Part shown: positions 35,468-46,963 of the stretch, in pieces | Layout of the letters: each line of letters begins with the position of its first letter | How positions within the stretch are numbered: position 1 is the first letter of the stretch | NCBI GenBank assembly: GCA_022508405.1 | Contig: JAFLVI010000006.1 | Coordinates: 1 to 46,963, forward strand | Direction of reading: 5' to 3' | Origin: Clostridiales bacterium | GTDB lineage: Bacteria > Bacillota > Clostridia > Christensenellales > Pumilibacteraceae | Length of the DNA stretch: 46,963 nucleotides | Position numbers and translations under genes: made by a program | The notes under the pieces: generated by a model | What the model was told of the DNA's origin: nothing | Databases searched by the model: none | The model's input: only the letters and a program-made list of their open reading frames with translations

Positions 35468-35872
35468 TCATAATTCCGAATTCCGAATTATAATGTCTAC
35501 CGACCTATTCATATCCCCCACGCCGTCCGCGTGCAAAACGTAAAGCAGCATGACGTGAAGGGAATTGTCTTTTTCCTCCACCTTTCTGAGTTCGGTCTTA
35601 ACGTCGAACTTTACCATGCCGAACGGGGTTGCAAGCACTGTTTGAGTGTCCACGTCGCACAGCGTTATTTCGTACGACATTAGCCCCTTGGTTTTTACGG
35701 TGGTTTGCTCGTTCGTGTGAGAGATGACAAACTTATCTTCGCCTATACAAAACTCCAGCGTAAACCCGTCCGCGGTGCGGGAAAAAACTCCGTCCACCGC
35801 TGTCGGCTCGGTTTCGGTCGCAACGGTAACCGTTACGGGAATATTCTTTCCATTGCCGCCAAACTTTTCCAT
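35468..35872 (-). CDS. DUF1934 (YwiB-like) beta-barrel protein
   Basis: DGFTLEFCIGEDKFVISHTNEQTTVKTKGLMSYEITL...PFGMVKFDVKTELRKVEEKDNSLHVMLLYVLHADG. Confidence 0.65.
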   Translation of the reverse strand: MEKFGGNGKNIPVTVTVATETEPTAVDGVFSRTADGFTLEFCIGEDKFVISHTNEQTTVKTKGLMSYEITLCDVDTQTVLATPFGMVKFDVKTELRKVEEKDNSLHVMLLYVLHADGVGDMNRSVDIIIRNSEL

Positions 35873-37230
35873 TACTTTCTCAGCACCATTGCTTTAATAT
35901 CGTTTACAGCCGTTTTGATCTTGTTGTCGGAGTTAATAAGCGCGGCAACTTTATCCCGCGAATACATTATTGTTGTGTGTTCCTTGCCGCCGAAGAAATT
36001 TCCTATCGAGCTAAGCGGAATATTGGTGAGCTCGTTTATCAAGTATATGGCTATCTGGCGCGGCACCACCACTTCCTTATTTTTGCGCTTGCCCACTACT
36101 TCCGACTTGGGCACGTCGTAGTACTTGCACGTGCAGTCGATTATCTCGTCTACGGAAACGTCGTCGCCTTCTTGCACGCGATAATCCTTTAACGCTTCCT
36201 TGCACATATCAAGGTCAACCTTTTTGTCGTACAGCGATGACAGGAACAGAACTTTTGTGAGCACGCCTTCCATTTCGCGAACGTTGCTTGTTACGCGTTC
36301 CGCTATGTAGGTAAGCGCGTCCAGCCCGATATTCTTCTTTTCGCTCTGCGACTTTTTTTGAAGAATGGCTATGCGCGTTTCCAGTTCGGGCGGCTGAATA
36401 TCCACTATCATACTGGACGCAAACCGCGAGCGCACCCTGTCGTCAAGGTCGGGAATGTCCTGCGGACGGCGGTCGGACGTGAACACCATCTGCTTGCCCG
36501 CGCTCTTTAGCGCCTCGAACGTGTGGAAAATTTCTTCCTGCGTGCTGGGCTTTTTGCTCAAAAACTGAACGTCGTCTATCATGAGCAAATCAAGGTTGCG
36601 ATACTTATCGCGGAAAGCCTGATTGTTTATGCCGTGCAAACCGCGTATGGACGCAATAAACTCGTTTATAAACGTGTCCATAGACACGTACAGCATTTTT
36701 GTGTGCGGGCGGGACACGCGCAGGTCGTTTCCTATCGCCTGCATAATATGCGTTTTGCCCAAGCCGACGTCGCCGTAAATAAACAGCGGGTTAAACTTTT
36801 CCCCCGGGGCTTCGGCAACGGCAAGCGCGCTCTGATACGCAAGCCTATTGCTGTCGCCGACGGCAAACTCGGCAAAGTTGAACTTGGGATTGAGCTTGCC
36901 TATTTCGGCGCGCTCGGGCGCGTGTTTATCTATCTGCCTGTCCTCGTGCACAGTTTCCGCTACGGGCGGCGGGACTTCGTCGTCCGACACAAGCACAAGC
37001 TCGGCGGGAGCGTCTTCTATCTCGCGCAGCGCACGCTTTAATAGCGGCAAATACCGCGCCGCGACCTCGCTTTTTGCACCCGCAGACGGTGCGCAAAGCA
37101 TAAGAACATCGTCCTCCACCTTTATAGGGCGTAACGGACGTATCCAAACGTCAAAGCCCAAAGAATGAACTTCGACTTCCATTATAGAAAGCATTTCCTG
37201 CCAGACAGTAGCTATATCTTTCATTGGCAT
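35872..37230 (-). CDS. dnaA: Chromosomal replication initiator DnaA
   Basis: NPLFIYGDVGLGKTHIMQAIGN, DLLMIDDVQFLSKKPSTQEEIFHTFE, GNFFGGKEHTTIMYSRDKV. Confidence 0.98.
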   Translation of the reverse strand: MPMKDIATVWQEMLSIMEVEVHSLGFDVWIRPLRPIKVEDDVLMLCAPSAGAKSEVAARYLPLLKRALREIEDAPAELVLVSDDEVPPPVAETVHEDRQIDKHAPERAEIGKLNPKFNFAEFAVGDSNRLAYQSALAVAEAPGEKFNPLFIYGDVGLGKTHIMQAIGNDLRVSRPHTKMLYVSMDTFINEFIASIRGLHGINNQAFRDKYRNLDLLMIDDVQFLSKKPSTQEEIFHTFEALKSAGKQMVFTSDRRPQDIPDLDDRVRSRFASSMIVDIQPPELETRIAILQKKSQSEKKNIGLDALTYIAERVTSNVREMEGVLTKVLFLSSLYDKKVDLDMCKEALKDYRVQEGDDVSVDEIIDCTCKYYDVPKSEVVGKRKNKEVVVPRQIAIYLINELTNIPLSSIGNFFGGKEHTTIMYSRDKVAALINSDNKIKTAVNDIKAMVLRK

Positions 37231-37345
37231 TCCTCAAATTCGGAATTCGGAATTAGGAATTCGGAATAAAAAATAAGGTTTTTTTAATTATACAGCAATC
37301 TGCGTACAAAATCAAGTATTTATATAAAAACACATTTATTGCCGC

Positions 37346-38152
37346 TTACTCACCTTTCATATCGACCGCGATTTTATATATTTCGCTTTTGGCGACGTGT
37401 CTGTCCTGCGCAACCTTTTTTACAGCTTCCTTGAGACTTTCGCCATTATCAAGATAGTGGCGTATATGCTGTTCGACGGAAAGCTCGCAAAGCGGATTGA
37501 CGGAAAGCCCTTCCACGACGATTACAAACTCGCCCTTTTCCACAATATCCAAGTCACCGCCCAGCGTTCCGCGCGTGACCGTTTCGTACAGCTTGGTCAT
37601 TTCCCTGCACACGGCCACCTTGCGTGCGCCCAGCTGTTCGTACAAAAATTGTAAATCTTTTTTTATGTCGTGCACCGCGCTGTAAAACACAAGCGTACTC
37701 GGCAGGTTTTTGTACGGCTCGACATAGCGAATCCTATCTATATTCTTTTCGGGCAAAAATCCAAGTATGGTAAACGCACGAGTACTCAGCCCCGAAAGCA
37801 CAAGCGCGTCAATCCCTGCGCATGCGCCGCTGACAACCGTAAACGGCACGTCATGCTTTATCGCTTCGTCTATAAGCACGTGCCCGGGGTCGGACACTGT
37901 GGGCGTGCCGGCGTCCGACACAACCGCTATATTCTTGCCCGATTTAAGCTGCTCTATAAGCCCGTCCACCGCGCTTTTTTCGTTGAACTTGTGATACGCC
38001 ACGGTGCGCGTTTTTATGCCGTACTTGCTTAAAAGTATGGCGGTATGCCGCGTGTCTTCCGCGGCAATCAAATCCACGCTTTTAAGCACGTCCAAAGCGC
38101 GCAAAGTGATTTCATCCAAATTGCCTATGGGCGTTGCAACAAAATACAGCAT
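37346..38152 (-). CDS. rsmI: 16S rRNA (cytidine1402-2'-O)-methyltransferase
   Basis: MLYFVATPIGNLDEITLRALDVLKSVDLIAAEDTRHTAILLSKYGI; SDAGTPTVSDPG. Confidence 0.96.
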   Translation of the reverse strand: MLYFVATPIGNLDEITLRALDVLKSVDLIAAEDTRHTAILLSKYGIKTRTVAYHKFNEKSAVDGLIEQLKSGKNIAVVSDAGTPTVSDPGHVLIDEAIKHDVPFTVVSGACAGIDALVLSGLSTRAFTILGFLPEKNIDRIRYVEPYKNLPSTLVFYSAVHDIKKDLQFLYEQLGARKVAVCREMTKLYETVTRGTLGGDLDIVEKGEFVIVVEGLSVNPLCELSVEQHIRHYLDNGESLKEAVKKVAQDRHVAKSEIYKIAVDMKGE

Positions 38153-38821
38153 TTAGTACTCCTTAATCTCCAACGTCATGTACGGCTTGCCGCCGCGCAC
38201 GGCGCGAAGCATAAACGTTTTGCCGTTGGGATTTATAACAACCTTTTTTACCGTAAAACCGTTGTCGCGGCAGGCGCACATCACTTCGTCCAGCCGCGAC
38301 GTTACGTGCGTCATATACAGCGCGCCATTCTGATTTAACACACGCTTTGCTATGCTTATCACGTCGGACAGCGTTATGGATATTTCGCTGTTTGCCTGCG
38401 GCGCAACTATCGACGGCTTGGAAGTAGCTTTGTAGTACGGCGGATTGCACACCACCACGTCGTACTTTTGTTCGCCGCCGAGTAACCGCGCGTCTATGTT
38501 GTGTACGGTCACGTTATTAAGCCCGTTTAGCGACGCGGAACGCACGCTCATTTCCGCAAGCTCATAATCTATCTCCGCGCATGTAACCTGCGCACCGGTA
38601 GAGATTGCAAGCATAATGCCTATTATTCCGCAACCCGAGCATAAATCCAAAACGTCATCTTTATCCGAAATTTCCGTCCCCGCAAAATGCGCAAGCGCCA
38701 CCGCGTCCGCGCCGAAGCGGTAGCCGTCCGTTTTTTGGATAATATAATATCCGTCGCCGAGCGGTTCCGCCTTTTCTCCGCCACGAATGTACGGCTTTAT
38801 TCTTTCGTCCGTCATTGCCAC
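38153..38821 (-). CDS. tRNA1(Val) (adenine-N6)-methyltransferase-like protein (TrmN6 family)
   Basis: DDVLDLCSGCGIIGIMLAI motif I and VVCNPPYYK motif IV; adjacent to rsmI. Confidence 0.88.
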   Translation of the reverse strand: MAMTDERIKPYIRGGEKAEPLGDGYYIIQKTDGYRFGADAVALAHFAGTEISDKDDVLDLCSGCGIIGIMLAISTGAQVTCAEIDYELAEMSVRSASLNGLNNVTVHNIDARLLGGEQKYDVVVCNPPYYKATSKPSIVAPQANSEISITLSDVISIAKRVLNQNGALYMTHVTSRLDEVMCACRDNGFTVKKVVINPNGKTFMLRAVRGGKPYMTLEIKEY

Positions 38822-40116
38822 CTCGGTGTGACGGTGCCACGGTTTACAGTGCCTTTCATCTGCTTTACGCTGTCAGATATTTGCATACCCACAATCACAA
38901 GCACTTCGCTTCCCTTGCACACAAGCGGAATGCGGTCGCGTTTTCGCTTGGGGATTTTGTTGTCTATAAAATACTGCTTTAGCTTTTTTTGCCCGCCGCC
39001 GAACGGCGTAAACATGTCGCCGTCCCGTCTGAACCGCAACACGGCGCCGCTTATTTTATCCAAATCCACCGCGCGACCCGCCGCCTTGTCGGGAGAAATA
39101 TCGTCGCACGCTATATCCACCGCAAGCCCGTCTATAAAGTTGGCGCCCATATTTACCGTAACTTCGCCGTCATACTTTTGCCGCGGAACGTAAACCGCCA
39201 CACAGCCGTATTCCCGTGCCGCTTCCACCCCGCCGGTGAGCTCCACAACTGCGCCTGTGCGCATATGCGCAAGCTCTACCACGCGCTCTGTCTGTTCGCG
39301 CGTAATATCTATAAGGGAAAAGCTTTCCAGCGCACGCCGGACGTACCGCGCGGCAAGCGCGCCATGTAATGCGCGCTCGGAAAGTAACACCGCGCCGCCG
39401 TCATGCGTTATATAATCTTCGTCCAAACATTCGTCCAGATAGTCGCAAACTTCCCCGCACTCGTGCGCAAATGCGTTTACAGCACGCACCGCGCCACGGT
39501 ACCGCTGTTCTATCATGGGAATGACGTTTAACCGAATAAAATTTCTGTCCGCGTCGTCTGCAAAGTTGGTGTCGTCCACCACAAAATTTATGCCGTTTAT
39601 TTTTACGTATTCGTCAAGCTCATCGGGATACACGTTGAGCAACGGGCGCACTGTTTTTTCGGACGAAATGCCGCATAGTCCGCTTAGCCCCGCGCCGCGA
39701 AAAAGGTGCATAAGCACTGTTTCGGCATTGTCCAGCGCGTGGTGCGCCGTTAAAACAACGTCCGCCTTGCCCGACTTTATGATATCAAAGAACACACCGT
39801 AACGAAGATTGCGCGCCGCCTGCTCGATTGTAAGGGAGTCCGCCGCAGCGTGTTTATTCACGTCCACGCGCTTTGCAACAAATTCAACCTGCATTTGCTT
39901 ACAGTATTCGCGCACAAACTGTTCGTCTCTGTCCGCTTCTTTCCGCAAGCAATGATTGACGTGAACGACAATAATATTAGATTTGGGCACGACGCCGGAG
40001 TGCAACAGCGCATGCAAAAGACACATGGAATCGCGCCCGCCGGACACGCCCACCGCAAGCCGTTTTGTTGAATATTTTTGGACGGCTTCCGCCACCTTTT
40101 GCAGCACCGTATTCAC
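38812..40116 (-). CDS. tilS: tRNA(Ile)-lysidine synthase
   Basis: LAVGVSGGRDSMCLLHALL PP-loop; HHALDNAETVLMHLFRGAGLSGLCGI. Confidence 0.94.
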   Translation of the reverse strand: MNTVLQKVAEAVQKYSTKRLAVGVSGGRDSMCLLHALLHSGVVPKSNIIVVHVNHCLRKEADRDEQFVREYCKQMQVEFVAKRVDVNKHAAADSLTIEQAARNLRYGVFFDIIKSGKADVVLTAHHALDNAETVLMHLFRGAGLSGLCGISSEKTVRPLLNVYPDELDEYVKINGINFVVDDTNFADDADRNFIRLNVIPMIEQRYRGAVRAVNAFAHECGEVCDYLDECLDEDYITHDGGAVLLSERALHGALAARYVRRALESFSLIDITREQTERVVELAHMRTGAVVELTGGVEAAREYGCVAVYVPRQKYDGEVTVNMGANFIDGLAVDIACDDISPDKAAGRAVDLDKISGAVLRFRRDGDMFTPFGGGQKKLKQYFIDNKIPKRKRDRIPLVCKGSEVLVIVGMQISDSVKQMKGTVNRGTVTPRWQ

Positions 40117-40170
40117 AAAAAGAGTATAACATTAAAGTGCGACAAAAGTCAATTTAATTCCGAATTAAAA

Positions 40171-40190
40171 AAACCGCCCGTAGGCGGTTT
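40171..40190 (-). terminator. Intrinsic terminator after rpoC
   Basis: AAACCGCC-CGTA-GGCGGTTT with flanking A/T tracts. Confidence 0.85.
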
Positions 40191-40195
40191 TTTAT

Positions 40196-43100
40196 TTAAA
40201 CCACATCATCGTCCGCGTCTGCGGAGAACACTATGTCGCCGGTGGGCGCCGCCGCACGTTCTACAGGATAGAAGTTGCGGTACTTGCGCACGCCCGTACC
40301 TGCCGGAATGAGCTTGCCTATAATTACGTTTTCTTTAAGACCGATAAGCGGATCGACCTTGCTCTTGATAGCCGCTTCGGTAAGCACCCTTGCCGTTTCT
40401 TGGAAGGACGCGGCGGAAAGGAAGCTGTCGGTGGCAAGCGCGGCCTTGGTTATGCCGAGAAGCGTGTGCTTGGCAATACCCGGTCTGCCGTAGTTTTCTA
40501 TCGCCTTTTTGTTGGCTTCTTCAAAGGTGGCAAGGTCTATCATCTCGCCGGGGAGCAAGTCGGTATCGCCGCTGTTTTCCACCCTGACTTTCTTGAGCAT
40601 TTGCCGCACGATAACCTCTATGTGTTTATCGTTGATTGCAACGCCTTGCGAGCGGTAAACGGACTGAACTTCCTTGACAATATATTCCTGAACGTCGTTT
40701 CTGCCCTTGGTGCGAAGTATGTCGCCGGGGTCCAACGGACCTTCGGTTATGGCGTCGCCCGTCTTGATTACCGAGCCCGTGCTGATATACGGCTTGAGCC
40801 TTGCGCCGTGCGGAATAGAGTATGAATCTTCGTCCCCGTCGTCGCGCTTGACAATAACGTCGCGCTTGCCGTCCTTTTCCACAAGACGGACTTTGCCGCC
40901 GTGCTCCGCAAGCACCGCACAGCCCTTGGGATTGCGCGCTTCAAACAACTCTTCTACACGCGGCAAACCTTGAGTAATATCGTCCGCAGATGCAACACCG
41001 CCCATGTGGAATGTTCTAAGCGTAAGCTGTGTACCGGGCTCGCCTATACTTTGCGCGGCGATAATGCCCACTGCCTCGCCTATGCGTACCGGCGTTGCCG
41101 CCGCCATATCCCTGCCGTAGCACTTGGCGCAAACGCCGTGCTTGCTCTTGCAGGTAAGAACCGTCCTTATCTTTACGTGAGTAAGACCTGCGTCCACAAT
41201 CTTCTTTGCGGTCTGCTCGGAAATAAGCTCGTTAACGTCGCAAAGCACTTCTTTGGGATTTTTGGGATTGACCACTTTTTCCGCGCAGTATCTGCCGACC
41301 AAGCGGTCTTCCAGTTTTTCTATAACCTTTTTGCCGTCGCCTTCGGTAATGGCATATGTGTCTATACCCTTAGGCGCGCCGTCCGAACAGCAGTCTTCCT
41401 CGCGCACAATAACGTCCTGAGCTACGTCCACAAGCCTACGCGTAAGGTAACCGGAGTCAGCCGTTTTAAGAGCGGTGTCGGCAAGACCTTTACGGCCGCC
41501 GTGCGTGGAAATGAAGTATTCCAAAACGGTCATGCCTTCGCGGAACGAGCTTCTGATGGGAACGTCCAGCGTTTTACCTTGCGGGTTAATCATAAGTCCG
41601 CGCATACCGGAAAGCTGAGCAATCTGCTTTATGCTACCACGCGCACCGGAAGCCGCCATGAGGTTTATGGGGTTGTACGCGTCCAGCGTGCGCTGAAGCG
41701 CCGCAGTAACCTGTTCGTTGGCCTTGCTCCAAATCTTGATAACGGCGTTGTAACGCTCGTCTTCGGTAACAAAGCCGCGGTCGTACAGCTTGTCGATCTT
41801 AACGACTTCCGCTTCCGCATCGTCCAAAATCTTAAATTTTTCCTGCGGAATGTGCATGTCGAATACGGAAGTGGTTACCGATCCGATAGTAGCATACTTA
41901 AAGCCCAAGTCCTTGATTGCATCCAAAACTTCGACCGTAATAGACGCGCCTTTCATTTTGAACGTGGTGTTGATTATGCTCTCTATAATCTTTTTGTCAA
42001 CAGTAAAGTTGATTTCCGGCTCGAACATTTTTTCGTACGTGTCACGCACGACAAATCCCAAGTCCTGCGGAATGGGTTCGTTAAAGATTATTCTGCCGAC
42101 TGTAGTTGTAACAACGTGACGGTAGTTTTTGCCGTCCGGCGATACCGCGGTCGACGGGATAGCAACTCCGCTGTTTTTAATATCTTCGATAGAACGCGTG
42201 ACGCGCACTTTAATCTGCGATTGAAGTTCGATGTGGTGGTTGAAGTACGCCATTTTGGCTTCGTCCGCATCGGCAAACACCATGCCTTCGCCCTTTGATC
42301 CGGGCTTATCCATGGTAAGATAGTAGCTGCCCATAACCATGTCCTGCGACGGTGTACATACGGGCGAGCCGGACGAAAGCTTTAATATATTGTTAGGCGC
42401 AAGCATGAGTACACGCGCTTCCACCTGCGCTTCTACCGAAAGCGGAACGTGTATAGCCATTTGGTCGCCGTCAAAGTCCGCGTTGAACGCGCCGCAGGCA
42501 AGCGGGTGAAGTTTTATAGCTCTGCCGTCCACCAGCACAGGCTCAAACGCCTGAATACCCAGTCGGTGAAGCGTGGGCGCGCGGTTAAGCAATACGGGAT
42601 GGTCTTTAATCACCTTTTCCAGCACGTTCCACACATCGGCGTCGGCACGCTCGGCTATGCGCTTTGCGGTCTTTGCGTTGTGCGTTTTGCCCTGCGCCAC
42701 AAGTTCCTTAATAACAAACGGCTTAAACAGCTCCAGCGCCATTTCCTTAGGAACACCGCACTGATAGAACTTGAGTTCGGGACCTACGACTATAACCGAA
42801 CGTCCGGAATAGTCTACGCGCTTGCCGAGAAGGTTCTGACGGAAACGTCCCTGCTTACCGCGAAGCAAGCCCGAAAGGCTTTTAAGCTCGCGGTTGGACG
42901 CGCCGTTAATCGCCTTGCCGCGTCTGCCGTTGTCTATAAGCGAGTCCACAGCTTCCTGCAACATACGCTTTTCGTTGCGAATAATAATATCCGGTGCGCC
43001 CAGTTCCATAAGCCTGCGCAAGCGGTTGTTGCGGTTGATTACTCTGCGGTACAAGTCGTTGAGATCGCTTGTTGCAAATCTGCCGCCGTCCAGCGGAACC

Positions 43101-43825
43101 ATGGGACGGAGTTCGGGCGGAAGCACGGGCAGTACGTCCAGTACCATCCAGCTGGGTTCCGCACCCGACTTCATAAACGCGTCCAGAATATCCAAACGCT
43201 TAATCTCGCGCAACTTCTTTTGACCGGAAGACTTCTCCACCGTTTCGCGCGTCTTTTCGTATTCTTCCTTGACGTTGATGTCCTTCAAAAGCTGACGGAT
43301 AGCTTCCGCGCCCATGCCGACCTTAAACGCCTTGGGACCGTACTGCTCCTGATACTGGCGCAGCTTGTCGTCCGTGATTATCTCTTTGTACTGCAAATCG
43401 GTAATGCCGGGGTCGAGTACTATATAGTTGACAAAGTAAACTACCTGCTCCAACTGCTTTAACTGCAAGCCGAGTATAAGTCCGATTCGGCTGGGCACGC
43501 CGCGGAAATACCAAATGTGCGTTACAGGCGCGGCAAGCTCGATATGTCCCATGCGCTCGCGTCTGACCTTGCTTGTTGTTACTTCTACGCCGCACTTGTC
43601 GCAGATTACGCCTTTGTAGCGTATGCGCTTATACTTGCCGCAGTAGCACTCCCAGTCCTTGGTCGGTCCGAAAATGCGCTCGGAAAACAAGCCGTCCTTT
43701 TCGGGCTTTTGCGTGCGATAGTTGATTGTTTCCGGCTTGGTTACTTCGCCGTACGACCATTCCCTGATCTTGTCGGGACTGGCAAGCTGAATTTGCATTG
43801 AATCGAAATTGTTAAGTTCAAACAT
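40196..43825 (-). CDS. rpoC: DNA-directed RNA polymerase beta' subunit
   Basis: [16 protein letters not shown] active site; zinc-finger and bridge-helix motifs. Confidence 0.99.
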   Translation of the reverse strand: MFELNNFDSMQIQLASPDKIREWSYGEVTKPETINYRTQKPEKDGLFSERIFGPTKDWECYCGKYKRIRYKGVICDKCGVEVTTSKVRRERMGHIELAAPVTHIWYFRGVPSRIGLILGLQLKQLEQVVYFVNYIVLDPGITDLQYKEIITDDKLRQYQEQYGPKAFKVGMGAEAIRQLLKDINVKEEYEKTRETVEKSSGQKKLREIKRLDILDAFMKSGAEPSWMVLDVLPVLPPELRPMVPLDGGRFATSDLNDLYRRVINRNNRLRRLMELGAPDIIIRNEKRMLQEAVDSLIDNGRRGKAINGASNRELKSLSGLLRGKQGRFRQNLLGKRVDYSGRSVIVVGPELKFYQCGVPKEMALELFKPFVIKELVAQGKTHNAKTAKRIAERADADVWNVLEKVIKDHPVLLNRAPTLHRLGIQAFEPVLVDGRAIKLHPLACGAFNADFDGDQMAIHVPLSVEAQVEARVLMLAPNNILKLSSGSPVCTPSQDMVMGSYYLTMDKPGSKGEGMVFADADEAKMAYFNHHIELQSQIKVRVTRSIEDIKNSGVAIPSTAVSPDGKNYRHVVTTTVGRIIFNEPIPQDLGFVVRDTYEKMFEPEINFTVDKKIIESIINTTFKMKGASITVEVLDAIKDLGFKYATIGSVTTSVFDMHIPQEKFKILDDAEAEVVKIDKLYDRGFVTEDERYNAVIKIWSKANEQVTAALQRTLDAYNPINLMAASGARGSIKQIAQLSGMRGLMINPQGKTLDVPIRSSFREGMTVLEYFISTHGGRKGLADTALKTADSGYLTRRLVDVAQDVIVREEDCCSDGAPKGIDTYAITEGDGKKVIEKLEDRLVGRYCAEKVVNPKNPKEVLCDVNELISEQTAKKIVDAGLTHVKIRTVLTCKSKHGVCAKCYGRDMAAATPVRIGEAVGIIAAQSIGEPGTQLTLRTFHMGGVASADDITQGLPRVEELFEARNPKGCAVLAEHGGKVRLVEKDGKRDVIVKRDDGDEDSYSIPHGARLKPYISTGSVIKTGDAITEGPLDPGDILRTKGRNDVQEYIVKEVQSVYRSQGVAINDKHIEVIVRQMLKKVRVENSGDTDLLPGEMIDLATFEEANKKAIENYGRPGIAKHTLLGITKAALATDSFLSAASFQETARVLTEAAIKSKVDPLIGLKENVIIGKLIPAGTGVRKYRNFYPVERAAAPTGDIVFSADADDDVV

Positions 43826-43837
43826 ATCGCCGCTCCT

Positions 43838-46800
43838 TTAATCTTCCTTGTCGTCGTCAAAGCTTCCGTCCGCAAACGGGTCGGCTACTTCGACTTCTTC
43901 TTCAAACAGTCCGCCGCCTGTAATGCCGTCTTCGTCGTCATCGTAGTCGTCCAGTCCGCCCAGTATGTCGCTGTCCATGGATATGTCGTCGTCTTCGCTG
44001 AGCAAGCTGCCGTCAAAGTGCTTTGGAGTAGGCTCGGCATCGTACAACACGGGCTCGTCGTCCATAAGTTCCTTTATGCCGATTTCTTCTTTGTCCTCGG
44101 TGAGAACCTTTACGTCCAGCGCCAATGCCTGCAATTCTTTTATGAGCACCTTGAACGACTCGGGAATGCCCGGCTCGGACACGTCCATGCCACGAATGAT
44201 GCTGTCGTACGTTTTGGATCTGCCCGCAATGTCGTCCGACTTGACGGTCATAATCTCCTGCAACACGTTGGCTGCGCCGTAAGCGTACAATGCCCACACC
44301 TCCATCTCGCCGAAACGCTGACCGCCGTTTTGCGCCTTGCCGCCAAGCGGTTGTTGTGTAACCAGCGAGTACGGACCGGTGGAACGTGCGTGCATCTTGT
44401 CGTCTACAAGGTGGATAAGCTTAAGCATGTACATGTAACCGACGGTGGCGCGGTTTTCAAACGGTTCGCCTGTTCTGCCGTCGTACATCTGTATCTTTCC
44501 GTCTACTTCGCCGTTTGGCGATACGTAGCCGTTGTCTTTAAGTAGTTTTTGAATATCGGACTCGATAGCGCCGTCAAACACCGGCGTTGCCACCTTCCAG
44601 CCGAGCGCCTTTGCTACCAACCCTAAGTGGACTTCCAATACCTGACCGATATTCATACGGCTGGGAACGCCGAGCGGGTTGAGTACAATCTGCAACGGCG
44701 TGCCGTCGTCCATAAACGGCATGTCCGCTTCGGGCAGAACTCTGGAAATAACGCCCTTGTTGCCGTGACGGCCTGCCATTTTGTCGCCCACCGAAATCTT
44801 ACGTTTTTGCGCGATGTAAACTCTGACAAGCTTGTTTACGCCGGGCTTCATCTCGTCGCGGTTGGCACGCGTAAACACCTTTACGTCTACTACTATGCCG
44901 CCTTCGCCGTGCGGAACCTTTAGCGAAGTGTCGCGCACTTCCCTTGCTTTGTCGCCGAATATCGCGCGAAGAAGGCGTTCCTCGGGAGTGAGATCTGTTT
45001 CGCCCTTGGGCGTGACTTTACCTACAAGTATGTCGCCAGAATCGACCTCCGCGCCCACACGGATAATGCCGTCCTCGTCAAGGTTTTTAAGTGCTTCGGG
45101 ACTGACGTTGGGAATATCTCTTGTTATTTCTTCCGCGCCGAGCTTGGTGTCGCGCGCTTCGGTTTCGTGTTTATTTATATGGATGGAAGTGAATACATCG
45201 TCTTTGGCAAGGCGCTCGCTGATGAGAATAGCGTCCTCGTAGTTGTAGCCTTCCCAGCCCATAAAGCCGACAAGCACGTTCTTGCCGAGCGCAAGCTCCG
45301 CTTGCGACGTGGAGTGACCGTCCGCAATAACTTGTCCGGCCTTGACGCGGTCGCCCTTGCCTACTATTGCGCGCTGGTTGATGCAGGTGCCTTGGTTGGA
45401 ACCGACAAACTTTTTAAGAATGTACATTTGACGGTTGCCGTCGTCCTCGACCACTATTATGCGCTCCGCGTCCACATAATCCACAACACCGCTCTTGCGC
45501 GCTATTACCATAACGCCGGAGTCGTATGCGATTTTGTGCTCTATGCCCGTGCCGACAATGGGCGCTTCTGTGCGCAATAGCGGCACCGCCTGACGTTGCA
45601 TGTTGGACGCCATGAGCGCGCGGTGCGAGTCGTCGTTCTCAAGGAACGGAATAAGCGCCGTAGCCACCGAAACCATCTGGCGGGGCGATACGTCTATATA
45701 GTCGATGCGGTCGCGCGATACTTCGCCTATCTGATCGCGGTAACGCATCATTACACGTTCTTTTACAAACCGATTGTTCTCGTCCAGCGGCTCGCTCGCC
45801 TGTGCTATCATATAGCGGTCTTCTTCGTCCGCAGGCAGATAGTCGACAATATCGGTTACTTGGTGCGTGGTCTTGTCCACTCTGCGGTACGGAGCCTCGA
45901 TATAGCCGTACTGATTGATACGCGCATACGAAGAAAGCGAGGAAATAAGACCTATGTTTTGACCTTCGGGCGTCTCTATGGGGCACATACGCGAATAGTG
46001 CGTGTAGTGAACGTCTCGGACTTCGAAGGTAACGTGTTCGCGGTTAAGACCGCCCGGGCCTAATGCGGAAAGCTTGCGGCGGTGCGTGAGCTCGGCTATG
46101 GGGTTTGTTTCGTCCATGAACTGCGAAAGCTGGGACGAACCGAAAAACTCCTTGATTGCGCTGGATACCGGTCTGACGTTTATAAGCGTCTGAGCGGAAA
46201 GCTCCGATTCGGTCTGAATCTGCATGCGCTCGCGCACAACGCGCTCCAAGCGCGACATGCCTATGCGGAACTGGTTTTGAAGCAGCTCGCCTACGCTGCG
46301 CACACGGCGGTTGCCGAAGTGGTCTATATTGTCGCACGAGCCGAAGCCGCGGTGCAAGCCCATGATGTAGTTGACAGTGGAAATAACGTCTTCCACCACA
46401 AGATGTTTAACAATAAGCTCGTCCACATTTTTTGAGCAAAGCTCGGCAAGCTTTTCGCGGTTGCCGTCCGCCTCCGCCATAAGGCGTTTGAGCGTGGGAT
46501 AGTAAACCATCTCGTTTATGCCTATGGACAGCGGGTCCACGTCGATATATCCCGCAAGGTCGACATGGTTGTTGCCGATAATATTAAACTCCTTGCCGTC
46601 GTCCGCTATTACCCAAATCTCGTTGATACCGGCGTTTTGAATTTTTACTGCAAGCTCTTCGGTAAGCACGTCCGCCGAGGTGTGTGTCTGCTTGTTTTCC
46701 GCACGGGCGTAAACTACGCCGTCCTCGTCGATAATATCACGCGCGACGCGCTTGCCTGCGGCGCGGTAACGAAGCGCCATTTTTTTGTTGTACTTGTATC

Positions 46801-46963
46801 TGCCCACGCGCGACAAGTCGTACTTGCGGCGGTCAAAAAACATGCCTGCAATAAACGACTTAATGGAATCGATAGTGGGAGTCTCGCCGCTTCTAAGCTT
46901 GTGGTTAAGCTCCAAAAGCGCGCGCTCTTCGGAAAGCTCGTGCTTGTCGTCCTTGTCGCCGTA
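43838..46963 (-). CDS. rpoB: DNA-directed RNA polymerase beta subunit (5' end beyond window)
   Basis: Typical RpoB motifs ([50 protein letters not shown]); frame stays open to the window edge ([21 protein letters not shown]). Confidence 0.99.
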   Translation of the reverse strand, partial: YGDKDDKHELSEERALLELNHKLRSGETPTIDSIKSFIAGMFFDRRKYDLSRVGRYKYNKKMALRYRAAGKRVARDIIDEDGVVYARAENKQTHTSADVLTEELAVKIQNAGINEIWVIADDGKEFNIIGNNHVDLAGYIDVDPLSIGINEMVYYPTLKRLMAEADGNREKLAELCSKNVDELIVKHLVVEDVISTVNYIMGLHRGFGSCDNIDHFGNRRVRSVGELLQNQFRIGMSRLERVVRERMQIQTESELSAQTLINVRPVSSAIKEFFGSSQLSQFMDETNPIAELTHRRKLSALGPGGLNREHVTFEVRDVHYTHYSRMCPIETPEGQNIGLISSLSSYARINQYGYIEAPYRRVDKTTHQVTDIVDYLPADEEDRYMIAQASEPLDENNRFVKERVMMRYRDQIGEVSRDRIDYIDVSPRQMVSVATALIPFLENDDSHRALMASNMQRQAVPLLRTEAPIVGTGIEHKIAYDSGVMVIARKSGVVDYVDAERIIVVEDDGNRQMYILKKFVGSNQGTCINQRAIVGKGDRVKAGQVIADGHSTSQAELALGKNVLVGFMGWEGYNYEDAILISERLAKDDVFTSIHINKHETEARDTKLGAEEITRDIPNVSPEALKNLDEDGIIRVGAEVDSGDILVGKVTPKGETDLTPEERLLRAIFGDKAREVRDTSLKVPHGEGGIVVDVKVFTRANRDEMKPGVNKLVRVYIAQKRKISVGDKMAGRHGNKGVISRVLPEADMPFMDDGTPLQIVLNPLGVPSRMNIGQVLEVHLGLVAKALGWKVATPVFDGAIESDIQKLLKDNGYVSPNGEVDGKIQMYDGRTGEPFENRATVGYMYMLKLIHLVDDKMHARSTGPYSLVTQQPLGGKAQNGGQRFGEMEVWALYAYGAANVLQEIMTVKSDDIAGRSKTYDSIIRGMDVSEPGIPESFKVLIKELQALALDVKVLTEDKEEIGIKELMDDEPVLYDAEPTPKHFDGSLLSEDDDISMDSDILGGLDDYDDDEDGITGGGLFEEEVEVADPFADGSFDDDKED

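Noticed and set aside
40901-43462. Long plus-strand ORFs (465 and 337 aa) opposite rpoC
   Set aside because: Antisense to highly conserved rpoC; no plausible domains or RBS context.

Overview
The window has two parts. (1) A moderately GC-rich bacterial core chromosome, almost entirely on the minus strand, with gene content typical of an endospore-forming Firmicutes/Clostridia-type genome (SpoIIID, SpoVB-like flippase, glmU-prs, holB-tmk-PSP1/RicT, rpsF-ssb-rpsR, dnaA, rsmI, tilS, rpoB-rpoC). (2) An AT-rich accessory island, about 15.6-34.3 kb, between the ABC-F gene and the 3' end of rpsR. Reading from rpsR, the island contains: a truncated tyrosine-recombinase remnant; a candidate invertible promoter (16-bp perfect inverted repeats flanking a promoter and terminator) in front of a fused nuclease-methylase plus specificity-subunit R-M system with no HsdR translocase; a SAM-I-clan-like riboswitch with mutually exclusive terminator and antiterminator leading a tightly coupled five-gene operon of unknown function; several small hypothetical and HEPN-like genes; a serine recombinase interrupted by an in-frame amber codon; and a four-gene operon of RloA/RloB-like (AbiL-type) genes, an unknown 225-aa protein and a 1489-aa STAND-like NTPase with an N-terminal nuclease-like domain. 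Best candidates for new biology: the SAM-riboswitch-gated unknown operon next to a SAM-dependent R-M system, the candidate R-M promoter inverton, and the RloAB-STAND composite operon. Core-genome oddities: GreA with a ~92-aa insertion, GlmU with a degenerate uridyltransferase signature, a structured attenuator-like leader upstream of an ABC-F gene, and a dispersed hairpin element with compensatory stem changes. All calls come from reading the sequence and supplied translations; no database or folding software was run.
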